Assembly: GCA_021848385.1 (NCBI GenBank)
Contig: JAJZUQ010000018.1
Coordinates: forward strand, 1 to 49,525
Source: Deltaproteobacteria bacterium
Lineage (GTDB): Bacteria > Desulfobacterota > Desulfuromonadia > Geobacterales > Geobacteraceae
Direction of reading: 5' to 3'
Length of the DNA stretch: 49,525 bases
Part shown: positions 25,611-34,503 of the stretch, piece after piece
How positions within the stretch are numbered: position 1 is the stretch's first letter
How the letters are laid out: each line of letters begins with the position of its first letter
Program-made: the position numbers and the translations under genes
Notes under the pieces: model-generated
What the model saw: only the letters and a program-made list of their open reading frames with translations
What the model was told of the DNA's origin: nothing
Databases searched by the model: none

Positions 25611-27917
25611 ATGCGGATAAAGCACGATATATACCTACGGTTCACGCTGGCACTGCTCTGTATGCTCTCGTTGCAGTTTCTGCCCAGCTCCGCCCATGCC
25701 GGGCTTTCAGCCGAGATGGAGCTTGGCTATGAGACGTACGATGCGAAGGTCGACGGAGCCAAGGTAGTCAAAGCCGACTCCTTCATGCATCGCTATTCAC
25801 TCCTCTATTCCGATTCGAGGGCGCTGGCAGACGGACGCCTCGGCGGCTACGAGTATACCCTCGGATATGAGTGGGGTGCCTTCGATACTAACGTAAAGTC
25901 CACCCTTCCTGCCGGCAACAACGATATCTCCCAGAGCCGTGGACATGTCCTTTTTAAAGGTGACATACTTCTCGATCCCAAGGAACTCCCCCTGGTTTTT
26001 CACGCATACAGCCATGATCTGAACAGGATGCAGTTCCAGCGCAACCTGGGTACATTCAGCGCAGCCAGCATCGCCGGTACAGGTGACCAGCTCATTTCCA
26101 CCACCATGCCCTACGATATCCTCGACGGCCAGCGGATCAACAGCGGGGCAACCCTGGTGCTCGGTGTGCGCAACGGAATGACCAATGGCTATAACACGAT
26201 TTTTCGCTATTTCCCGATGCTCTGGCTCGATTATCAGGATGAGATCGTTCACGACACCAAAAATCTGACCCCGATGGACACCCGCCTGAGCCGTTTTGCC
26301 TTCGTCAGCCTCAACAAGAGGGACAACTGGTTCCATTTCCGCTCGAGCCGTTACAATGACTACATCAACCCCAATAACAACTGGAAGGAAAATGCCTTCC
26401 AGATCGGTACCGTCGACCAGAACATGCAGCGCATGTGGGTCGACTTCACCAACTGGATCAAGCTCTCTGTCGACGGGGTCTGGACAAGGCGCGATGCTCC
26501 GGACATTATTAACAATAAGGAGCGTTACGACCTCAATCTTTACGCCATAGCAACCCGCAAGACATGGGAAGCGAGAACCTATACCAACTTCAGCCGGTAT
26601 ATCGAAAATCAAAGACTGAATTACAACGCAAACCTGCCGCTGTACATAACCGGCACCTTGGGGGCCGATACAGATTGGCGGATCAGAGTCAGTGACCTCG
26701 AGCGGAAACAAGCGAACATTGGGGGGGAGTGGGAAAATACTTCCGACATGCTGACGACGCTGCAGGTTACAACCTTCAAACGCTCTCCCTTCACTCTTAC
26801 TCCCTCTGCATCGGTAGAATATTATGACAATACGCTAGCCGGCAAGACCCTCGCCCTTGAAGGCGCTGTGGAGACCGCCAGTTCCCGGCGTTTTTCCTCC
26901 CGCTACACCCTGTTCGGCCGATATGATGTTAAATATTTCACCGCTGAAAGCGATGCGAAGCTATCGAGCAACTATCTTACCCAGGAAATCGAGGGGCGTG
27001 CCGGCTATACACCGTCAACGTCATGGAACGTTGAGCTCGACCAGAAGTTCCAGACGGCATCCGGAACCAACCCCGGAACGAACGGTAGTGCCATTACGGT
27101 CAACAGCGATTTCAGCACAAACAATGTCAGCAGCACGTATTGGCGCGGCAACGGACTGTCTATCGGAAATTATACCCGTTCCGTGACCAGGCTGACGGGT
27201 TCCTGGCGGCCACTGCCACGCCTGATGGTTTCTCTCGCTGTGTCAGAGGACGCGCTGTTTGCCTCGGGTCAGAGCGCCAGTTACATCACAACCATCAATA
27301 ATTCCATCTCCTATGACATTGCCTCACTCCACTTTAACGTCCAGAACCAGTATTCGATGCAGAAGAATGCCAGCGGATCGGATTCAGTTATATCAAGTGG
27401 CGGTAATGCCAGTTACACGCCGAATCGTAACGTGGATGGTTCGCTCAACTACAGCATTCAGCGCCTTTCGAACAACGACAGCAGCGCCTCTACCTATGCC
27501 ACACTGACCCAGAAGTTCAACTACTACGTTTTTCGCGTCAACGGGGTCAGCCGCAGACTTCTGGAATTTAATGAGCAGATAGAGTATATTGAAAACAACA
27601 GTGTCAACGCGAACTCGGTGCTTCTCAGCGGGCCGATGTCGTCATTTAACACAAATGTTTCGACTACTTCCACAGCATCCACCACACGCTTTACACTCGG
27701 TGGGCGCTACTACCCCATTAAACAGCTCTACGTCGGGGTTAGCGGCCAGTATTTCCTGATCGATCCGAGCGGGATAAAAGGGCAGATATACACCGGCTCT
27801 CTCGGGTTTAATGCGAGCAAACTCTCTTTAAGCCTGGATTACAGCTACGGTACCCAACAAAACGGCGCCAAACGCGTTGAACAGCGTCTGGCGGCCAATA
27901 TGAAGAAGGCGTTCTAA
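25611..27917 (+). CDS. Outer-membrane beta-barrel protein downstream of omcE
   Basis: A 768-residue secreted protein (signal peptide ~1-29, cleavage after SSAHA). The mature chain has no haem motifs, is rich in Tyr, Ser, Asn and Thr, and alternates polar and aromatic residues throughout (ELGYETYDAK, SVEYYDNTL, LNYSIQRLSN, LSLDYSYGTQ), as expected for a barrel of 20 or more strands. It ends in Phe, the usual last residue of Bam-inserted proteins. AAGG precedes ATG 25611; a TTG directly before it is less likely. Its position after omcE suggests it may be the channel through which OmcE, or electrons, cross the outer membrane. I do not recognise a named family, and that role is inference. Confidence 0.75.
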   Translation: MRIKHDIYLRFTLALLCMLSLQFLPSSAHAGLSAEMELGYETYDAKVDGAKVVKADSFMHRYSLLYSDSRALADGRLGGYEYTLGYEWGAFDTNVKSTLPAGNNDISQSRGHVLFKGDILLDPKELPLVFHAYSHDLNRMQFQRNLGTFSAASIAGTGDQLISTTMPYDILDGQRINSGATLVLGVRNGMTNGYNTIFRYFPMLWLDYQDEIVHDTKNLTPMDTRLSRFAFVSLNKRDNWFHFRSSRYNDYINPNNNWKENAFQIGTVDQNMQRMWVDFTNWIKLSVDGVWTRRDAPDIINNKERYDLNLYAIATRKTWEARTYTNFSRYIENQRLNYNANLPLYITGTLGADTDWRIRVSDLERKQANIGGEWENTSDMLTTLQVTTFKRSPFTLTPSASVEYYDNTLAGKTLALEGAVETASSRRFSSRYTLFGRYDVKYFTAESDAKLSSNYLTQEIEGRAGYTPSTSWNVELDQKFQTASGTNPGTNGSAITVNSDFSTNNVSSTYWRGNGLSIGNYTRSVTRLTGSWRPLPRLMVSLAVSEDALFASGQSASYITTINNSISYDIASLHFNVQNQYSMQKNASGSDSVISSGGNASYTPNRNVDGSLNYSIQRLSNNDSSASTYATLTQKFNYYVFRVNGVSRRLLEFNEQIEYIENNSVNANSVLLSGPMSSFNTNVSTTSTASTTRFTLGGRYYPIKQLYVGVSGQYFLIDPSGIKGQIYTGSLGFNASKLSLSLDYSYGTQQNGAKRVEQRLAANMKKAF

Positions 27918-27967
27918 CGTCATCGCTGGTAGCCGGATGCGTGACGGCTGTCAACTTGTATCACCAC

Positions 27968-27996
27968 ATACCGGGGCTTCCCGGTATTTCTTTTTT
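27968..27996 (+). terminator. Rho-independent terminator after the beta-barrel gene
   Basis: ATACCGGG-GCTT-CCCGGTAT followed by TTCTTTTTT, 50 nt after the stop. Confidence 0.92.
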
Positions 27997-28086
27997 CCGA
28001 GAGTGCCGGGCTGAACCCCCTGGTAGCCGCGAAGAAATAAGAGTTACATAGCACTATTACCGCCCCTGGGAGTTACATCCTTTTTC

Positions 28087-28107
28087 CTCCCCCGCTGGGG
28101 GAGAAGG
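28087..28107. repeat. GC-rich hairpin over the ribosome-binding site of the next gene
   Basis: CTCCCCC-GCT-GGGGGAG is followed directly by AAGG, so the 3' arm and flank form the Shine-Dalgarno region of the glycosyltransferase starting at 28114. Same style as the REP-like palindromes elsewhere in the window. Confidence 0.6.
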
Positions 28108-28113
28108 GTATAT

Positions 28114-29070
28114 ATGCTTACGGTTTCCATCATCATACCGGTAAAACCCGGCGGGGAAGTGAAGGCCCTTGAGGGGTTGGCAGGGCTTGATTACCCACCT
28201 GACCTGGTGGAAATAATCGTCGCCGAGGGGTCGCAGCCAAGCGTGCAGCGGAACAGTGCCGCATGGGAGGCCCATGGTGATATCCTCTATTTCCTCGACG
28301 ACGATTCTAGAGTGGCCCCCGGCTTCCTTTCCCGGGCGGTGAGCCACTATGCAGACCCTGCCGTGGCGGTGGCAGGGGGTCCGTCTCTGACTCCCGGCAC
28401 TGATACGTTGCTGCAGCGCAGCATCGGGTCTGCCCTTGCATCGCCGGTCGGTGGCGGCGGGATGCGTAACCGGTACCGCCGGACCGGCAGTGCGCGGGCA
28501 ACCGGTGACCAGGAACTGATCCTGTGCAACCTCAGTTTCCGCCGCGACCTGTTTCTCGAACTGGGGGGGCTGGACGAGCGGCTCTACCCCAACGAGGAGA
28601 ACGAGCTGATGGACCGGTTGCGCGTTCGGGGGAGCGTCCTTGTCCACGACCCTGACCTGGCAGTCTACCGGAGCCAGCGGCCGACTTACCGGGCTTTCAT
28701 TCGACAGTTCCTTAATTATGGCCGGGGGCGGGCGGAGCAGACCATCATCAGCCGTGATTTCCATCCGACCATTCTCCTTCCGGCGCTCATGTTCCTCTAT
28801 TTCCTCATGATGCCGTTCTCTGCCGCGCCTGTTTACTATCTTCCACTTTTGTGCTATGCAGGTATGCTGGCTTTTGCCGCCTGCCATGGGGCGTTGCGTG
28901 CCGGAGAGGGGAAGATGTTCCCCCTTCTCATGCTAATCTTCCCGACCATTCACCTTGCCTATGGTGCGGGTTTATGGCGAGGGTTTCTCGGCTGGCCGTT
29001 TAAAAATGAGAAAAAAGTAGAGACGGTTGTCACCCTGCGCTGGGTAAAGGAATTCCCCCGGCAGGGATGA
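28114..29070 (+). CDS. Glycosyltransferase family 2 with C-terminal membrane helices
   Basis: A 318-residue protein. N-terminal GT-A fold: VSIIIPVKPGG, IVAEGSQPSVQRN, the nucleotide/metal-binding DDD in ILYFLDDDSRV (about residues 67-69), and acceptor-side GGLDERLYPNEENELMDRL. Two to three hydrophobic helices follow from about residue 232 (ILLPALMFLYFLMMPF, LPLLCYAGMLAFAAC, LLMLIFPTIHLAYGAG), so it is membrane-anchored and probably acts on a lipid-linked sugar. Sugar and acceptor cannot be told. First gene after the beta-barrel terminator; the next four genes are also for glycan work. Confidence 0.88.
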   Translation: MLTVSIIIPVKPGGEVKALEGLAGLDYPPDLVEIIVAEGSQPSVQRNSAAWEAHGDILYFLDDDSRVAPGFLSRAVSHYADPAVAVAGGPSLTPGTDTLLQRSIGSALASPVGGGGMRNRYRRTGSARATGDQELILCNLSFRRDLFLELGGLDERLYPNEENELMDRLRVRGSVLVHDPDLAVYRSQRPTYRAFIRQFLNYGRGRAEQTIISRDFHPTILLPALMFLYFLMMPFSAAPVYYLPLLCYAGMLAFAACHGALRAGEGKMFPLLMLIFPTIHLAYGAGLWRGFLGWPFKNEKKVETVVTLRWVKEFPRQG

Positions 29071-29114
29071 AACCATAATCCGGCTTTTAACGTTGCAGGG
29101 AATCAGGATTACCA

Positions 29115-30617
29115 ATGCAAAAAATTGCAGACATACCCAGGTTATATCTCTGCCTCGCTCTGATTGCCGTCGGCTTTCTGGTCTACGGCAATACCTTCCG
29201 CAACGACTGGACCTATGACGACCAGCCGGTCGTGGTGCAAAACCCCGATGCCCACAGTATTGCCGGATTTCTGGAGAACAGCAGGCCGGGGAGGCCGTTG
29301 CGGGAACTGAGCTACATTCCCGAGTACAAGCTGTTCGGTGCCAACCCTGCCGGATATCATGTCCAGCAGATTGGCTGGCATGTCGCAAATGGCATCCTGT
29401 TGTTTACCATTTTCTGCATGCTGGGGATTCCGCCGGCGGCTTCGCTGGTGGGCGCTCTGTTTTTTCTTGTCCATCCGCTGCAGACCGAGTCGGTGGCCAA
29501 CATCTCTCACCGCAAGGAACTGTTGGCCCTCTTCTTTTCCCTTGCGGCTTTTTTTGCGTATCTAAAAGCCGTTTCCGCAAGAGAGGGGAAACGTGTGGCG
29601 TTGCTTTGTGCCGCTCTTTCGTCCTATGCTTTAGCACTGCTTGCAAATGAAACTGCCATCCCTTTGCCGCTGCTGCTGATCTCCTACGACGTTCTCTATC
29701 TGAAAAGGGAGGAGAGGATCATTGCCCGAAGGCCGTATCTCCTGGCCGTGGTGATTGCCCTTGCGGGAGGGATGTTCGTCTACCATTTCCGCGGACTTTT
29801 TTCAGCCGACCAGGCATTAGCCATCTATTCGAAAAATAATTTCCTTGATTCTCGCGGATATCTTCCACTCTTTTTTGCGGCATTCAAGGCATTTGGTTTC
29901 TATCTGTACAAAATCGTATTTCCGATTCAGTTGGCCCCGGAATACGTCATCAAATTTTCCGCGGCCGTTTTCCAGCCACTTGCCTGGCTTGCCATCGCAC
30001 TTTTTCTGCTCCTGATTGGTCTTGCCATAAGTCTCAGGCACAAAGCACCGGCAGTCGCGTTCGGTATCTGCTGGTTCCTCATTTTTTACCTGCCTGTTTC
30101 CAATTTTCTGCCGGTTGCCTATATCGTGGCCGACCGGTACATGTATCTCTGTCTCCCCGGCGTTTCCCTCGTGCTTGCCTGGTTGCTCCATTCGGCCCAG
30201 AAACAGGCATACTACGGAGCGGGAGCGATCCTTCTGGTGCTCATTTCGCTTACCGTTATCCAAAACACTTACTGGCGCAACGAACATACCCTCTGGCGCC
30301 ACGCCGTTACGGTCAATCCCGATTCTACCTGGGTCCAGGAAACGGTAGCGTTGAGTTACCTGCTCACCGATGAATTTCCGAAGGCGGAAGAGCATGCAAA
30401 GAAGGCAATTGCGTTGTTCCGCTACAATACCCGTGCCTATTACACTCTCGCAAAGGCGGAGGACCGCCTCGGCAATCTTGACGAAGCAATCAGGAACTAT
30501 GAACTTTTCAAATCTTTTGGCTTCATGGAATATCCGGAGGATGTTGCCAAAGTAAAAACCTATCTCCCTTTTTTACGGGAAAGGGCGCAACGGCTCCGGC
30601 AGAGCGAAGGGAAATAA
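29115..30617 (+). CDS. TMTC-like membrane protein with short TPR tail, third copy
   Basis: A 500-residue paralogue of the proteins at 9645 and 13535. TYDDQPVV (Asp35-Asp36) follows helix 1; FLVHPLQTESVANISHRKELLA and VADRYMYLCLPGVSLVLAWL match the shared signatures. The TPR part is reduced to about two repeats (residues ~415-480, AKKAIALFRYNTRAYYTLAKAEDRLGNLDEAIRNYE). Probable GT-C glycosyltransferase. Here it sits among glycosyltransferases (28114, 30619, 31578), which supports a role in glycan assembly or protein glycosylation. It ends one base before the next gene's GTG, indicating an operon. Confidence 0.82.
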   Translation: MQKIADIPRLYLCLALIAVGFLVYGNTFRNDWTYDDQPVVVQNPDAHSIAGFLENSRPGRPLRELSYIPEYKLFGANPAGYHVQQIGWHVANGILLFTIFCMLGIPPAASLVGALFFLVHPLQTESVANISHRKELLALFFSLAAFFAYLKAVSAREGKRVALLCAALSSYALALLANETAIPLPLLLISYDVLYLKREERIIARRPYLLAVVIALAGGMFVYHFRGLFSADQALAIYSKNNFLDSRGYLPLFFAAFKAFGFYLYKIVFPIQLAPEYVIKFSAAVFQPLAWLAIALFLLLIGLAISLRHKAPAVAFGICWFLIFYLPVSNFLPVAYIVADRYMYLCLPGVSLVLAWLLHSAQKQAYYGAGAILLVLISLTVIQNTYWRNEHTLWRHAVTVNPDSTWVQETVALSYLLTDEFPKAEEHAKKAIALFRYNTRAYYTLAKAEDRLGNLDEAIRNYELFKSFGFMEYPEDVAKVKTYLPFLRERAQRLRQSEGK

Positions 30618-30618
30618 C

Positions 30619-31578
30619 GTGGATTTAAGCATTGTCGTCCCCATCTATAACGAGGAGGAGAACATCTCCGCCCTCTACGAAAGTACCCGGAAGGCACTGG
30701 CATCTACCAGCCTGGAGTACGAACTGATCCTGGTGGACGACGGTTCGTCCGACGGCTCGTTTCCCCTGCTCAAGGATCTGGCTTCCCGGGACAACCGGGT
30801 CAAGGTGATCCGTTTCCGACGCAATTTCGGACAGACCGCCGCCATGGCGGCCGGCTTCGATGCCTCCTGCGGAGAGGTTGTCGTCCCCATGGACGGTGAT
30901 CTGCAGAACGATCCGACTGACATACCACTCCTGCTGGCAAAGATCCATGAGGGGTACGACGTGGTATCGGGGTGGCGCAAGGACCGCCAGGATACCTTCA
31001 TCAATCGCAAACTTCCCTCCATCCTCGCCAATGGACTGATTTCCCGCATGACGGGGGTCCATCTCCACGATTATGGTTGTACCCTCAAGGCCTACCGGCG
31101 GGAGGTGCTGGACGGCATCAATCTCTACGGCGAGATGCATCGCTTCGTCCCCGCCCTCGCCTCCCAGGTGGGTGCCAAGGTGGCGGAGCTGCCGGTGCGC
31201 CACCACCCCCGGCTCCATGGCACGAGCAAGTACGGCATATCCCGGACCATGCGGGTCGTTCTCGACCTGATGACGGTCAAGTTTCTCCTCAGCTACTCCA
31301 CCAAGCCGATCCAGCTGTTCGGCAAGTGGGGGATCTACACGCTCCTGGCCGGTTTTCTCAGCGGCAGTCTCACCGTCTACATGAAGCTGTTCGAGCATAC
31401 GAGCATGAACCGCAATCCGTTGCTTATTCTCACCGCCTTCCTCCTCTTCATGGGGGTTCAGTTCATTGTTCTCGGCCTGCTCGGCGAGCTGAGTTCCCGT
31501 ACGTACCATGAATCGCAGGGCAAGCCCATTTATGCGGTACGGGAGCGGATCAACCTGGGTGCCAGGCAGGAATCGTAA
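30619..31578 (+). CDS. DPM1/GtrB-like polyprenyl-phosphate glycosyltransferase
   Basis: GT2 enzyme of 319 residues with GTG start. SIVVPIYNEEENISALYEST, LVDDGSSDGS and the catalytic PMDGDLQND (DXD) identify the dolichol/undecaprenyl-phosphate sugar transferase group (GtrB, ArnC, DPM1). Two membrane helices near residues 235-255 and 265-290 are typical of GtrB. It would load a sugar onto undecaprenyl phosphate, giving the kind of lipid-linked donor that GT-C enzymes such as the adjacent TMTC-like protein use. That pairing is the best functional hint for the neighbour. Its TAA overlaps the next gene's ATG by one base. Confidence 0.92.
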   Translation: MDLSIVVPIYNEEENISALYESTRKALASTSLEYELILVDDGSSDGSFPLLKDLASRDNRVKVIRFRRNFGQTAAMAAGFDASCGEVVVPMDGDLQNDPTDIPLLLAKIHEGYDVVSGWRKDRQDTFINRKLPSILANGLISRMTGVHLHDYGCTLKAYRREVLDGINLYGEMHRFVPALASQVGAKVAELPVRHHPRLHGTSKYGISRTMRVVLDLMTVKFLLSYSTKPIQLFGKWGIYTLLAGFLSGSLTVYMKLFEHTSMNRNPLLILTAFLLFMGVQFIVLGLLGELSSRTYHESQGKPIYAVRERINLGARQES

Positions 31579-32750
31579 TGGGGAAGGAGAAAATCGCGGT
31601 TATCGCACCCTGCCCGTTCTTCATAGACCGGGGAACACCGATTCGGATCAGGCGTCTGGCGACTGCCATGGCGGAAGAATTCGACATTCACGTGATCAGC
31701 TTCAACCAGGGGCGAGACGGCGACTTCCCCTTTACCATCCACCGGACCCTCCCCGTTCCTTTCACGATCAAGCGCACCGGAGCCAACCTGGCCAAGGTCC
31801 TCTACGATTTTCTCCTCATCTTCAAAACCATTGCCGTGGTAAGAAAAGAGCGGATTCGGGTCATCGACGGCCATCTCCATGAGGGGGCCTTTATCGGACT
31901 GCTGGCATCTGTCGTAACGCGTTCCAGGGTCATCTACAATGCCCACGGTACGTTCGTCGAGGAGTTGATAGCCACCGGAGCTGTTCGTAAGGGGGGATGG
32001 CTTGTCAGGCCCCTGGCTTTTTTCGAAAACTGGGTTGAGCGCAGGGTGGACCGCATCGTTGCCCAGTCTCTGCTGCGCCGGGACGAGTTCGTCGCCAAGG
32101 GAATCCCGTCGGCCAAGGTGGCGGTCGTCGAGGACGTACCGGAGCTGGACGCGTTCCAGCTGACAGACGATCAGGTGGACCGGGAGCTGGAATCCCGGCT
32201 TCGACCGGCGGGGGAAAAGCTGCTCATCTATTCCGGCGGAATGGAGGAGTATCAGGGGGTGGATTTTCTCCTTAACGCGTTCGCCCGTCTCTGTGCGGTG
32301 CGCAGCGACGTGCGGCTGGTGCTGTTTGGGCGGCCTGTCGAGGAATACCGGGAACGAGCCGGCGCCATGGGGCTTGGTGAGCGGGTGGTGTGTGTGGATG
32401 ATGAACCGTTCGAACGGCTTCCCCAGTACCTGAAAATATGCGATATAGGCTTTGCCCTGCGCCTGTACGGAGAGAACGTCCCGGGCAAGCTGCCCATCTA
32501 CATGGCGAGCGGAATCGCGGTCGTGGGGACAGACACCAAGGGGATCAATACGGTAATTTGCGATGGAGAAAGCGGACTGCTGGTTCCATCCAACGACGTA
32601 CCTCTTCTCGTTGCCGCCATCGAGCGGCTTCTTGACGACCCTTCCCTTGTTGAGCGCCTTGGCAGTGCAGGACGTGAAGAGGCATTGCGCCGCTATTCCC
32701 CGGAAGACGTGCGCAGAGAGCTGGGGCGTGTCTATCGGGAGCTGTTGTGA
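31578..32750 (+). CDS. Glycosyltransferase family 4 protein
   Basis: A 390-residue GT-B enzyme. The N-terminal domain begins KIAVIAPCPFFIDRGTPIRIR with the glycine/arginine acceptor loop; the C-terminal domain has LLIYSGGMEEYQGVDFLLNAF, LVLFGRP and the nucleotide-sugar site KLPIYMASGIAVVGTDTKGI followed by GESGLLVPSND. Retaining GT4 enzymes usually extend cytoplasmic lipid-linked glycans. Sugar specificity cannot be read from sequence. Translationally coupled to the gene before it. Confidence 0.92.
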   Translation: MGKEKIAVIAPCPFFIDRGTPIRIRRLATAMAEEFDIHVISFNQGRDGDFPFTIHRTLPVPFTIKRTGANLAKVLYDFLLIFKTIAVVRKERIRVIDGHLHEGAFIGLLASVVTRSRVIYNAHGTFVEELIATGAVRKGGWLVRPLAFFENWVERRVDRIVAQSLLRRDEFVAKGIPSAKVAVVEDVPELDAFQLTDDQVDRELESRLRPAGEKLLIYSGGMEEYQGVDFLLNAFARLCAVRSDVRLVLFGRPVEEYRERAGAMGLGERVVCVDDEPFERLPQYLKICDIGFALRLYGENVPGKLPIYMASGIAVVGTDTKGINTVICDGESGLLVPSNDVPLLVAAIERLLDDPSLVERLGSAGREEALRRYSPEDVRRELGRVYRELL

Positions 32751-32805
32751 CGGGGTTGTGTATTCGACAGAAATAGTGCGATGCTTGCACGTTATGGAGT
32801 GACAC

Positions 32806-33924
<1,119 letters not shown>

Positions 33925-33933
33925 GTGATTTGT

Positions 33934-33989
33934 GAAAAGTAAAAAGTAAAAAGTAAAAAGTAAAAAGTAAAAAGTAAAAAGTAAAAAGC
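33934..33989. repeat. AAAAAGT heptamer array, eight units
   Basis: Eight tandem heptamers: GAAAAGT, six perfect AAAAAGT, then AAAAAGC. It starts 9 bases after the epimerase stop codon and lies 48 bp before the four-helix-bundle gene, which has a related array in opposite orientation on its other side. Confidence 0.95.
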
Positions 33990-34037
33990 TGAGAGTCAAA
34001 AACTGCTGAGTTAAACGGAATGGCGAGGGGGAATGAG

Positions 34038-34394
34038 ATGGATTGTCGACCGCATAGGAAGCTTGATGTCTGGCATAAATCCATGGAACTTGTTAACGAG
34101 GTGTACAAAGCGACGTCGATTTTTCCCAAAATTGAGGAATATGGCTTGAGTTCGCAGATGCGTCGGGCGGCGGTCTCGGTGCCGAGTAATCTTGCCGAAG
34201 GTGCAGCACGAAAAGGCAATAAGGAATTCAAACAGTTCCTGAATATCGCACAGGGCTCGCTCAGCGAACTTGACACTCAGGTCGAACTCTCCCATATGCT
34301 CGGTTACATAGCCGGCGAAAAGCACAAGGAACTCATGGCGAAAATGACAGAAATCTCCAAGATGCTTTTTGGCCTGGCCAACTCGCTGAAATGA
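34038..34394 (+). CDS. Four-helix-bundle protein of the S23 / 23S intervening-sequence (IVP) family
   Basis: About 118 residues. RKLDVWHKSMELVNEVYKAT, LSSQMRRAAVSVPSNLAEGA, NKEFKQFLNIAQGSLSELDT and EKHKELMAKMTEISKML give the four amphipathic helices and the conserved SxQxRRAAxSVxxNLAEG signature. The family was first seen inside 23S rRNA intervening sequences and also includes Avd of diversity-generating retroelements; its general function is unknown. No rRNA, reverse transcriptase or variable repeat is here. ATG 34038 has GAGGGGG 6 bases upstream; ATG 34020 would add six residues without a ribosome-binding site. Flanking heptamer arrays of opposite orientation suggest the gene moved as a repeat-bounded cassette (inference). 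Confidence 0.88.
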   Translation: MDCRPHRKLDVWHKSMELVNEVYKATSIFPKIEEYGLSSQMRRAAVSVPSNLAEGAARKGNKEFKQFLNIAQGSLSELDTQVELSHMLGYIAGEKHKELMAKMTEISKMLFGLANSLK

Positions 34395-34395
34395 A

Positions 34396-34437
34396 TTTTC
34401 AACTTTTCTCTTTTAACTTTTAACTTTTAACTTTTAA
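34396..34437. repeat. CTTTTAA heptamer array, six units
   Basis: TTTTCAA, CTTTTCT, then four perfect CTTTTAA units. Read on the other strand the unit is TTAAAAG, close to the AAAAAGT units left of the four-helix-bundle gene, so the two arrays are roughly an inverted pair. It begins one base after the TGA stop. Confidence 0.92.
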
Positions 34438-34439
34438 CT

Positions 34440-34503
34440 GTTCACCCCATGAACATTTCCCTTGCCTCCTTCCACTGTTTCCGGTATTGTTCATCATATG
34501 AAC
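34440..34503. promoter_or_regulatory. Two GTTCA...TGAAC inverted repeats: candidate operator pair
   Basis: GTTCACCCCATGAAC (34440-34454) and GTTCATCATATGAAC (34489-34503), centres 49 bp apart. The second covers the probable start codon of the wHTH regulator, so binding there would block its own expression. Symmetry and 15-bp size fit a winged-helix dimer site. Confidence 0.5.

Noticed and set aside
34038..34394. Diversity-generating retroelement suggested by the Avd-like four-helix protein
   Set aside because: No reverse transcriptase, template repeat or variable repeat pair is visible nearby.
33934..34437. CRISPR-like array
   Set aside because: Repeat units are 7 bp without spacers, and no cas genes are present; tandem heptamers, not CRISPR.
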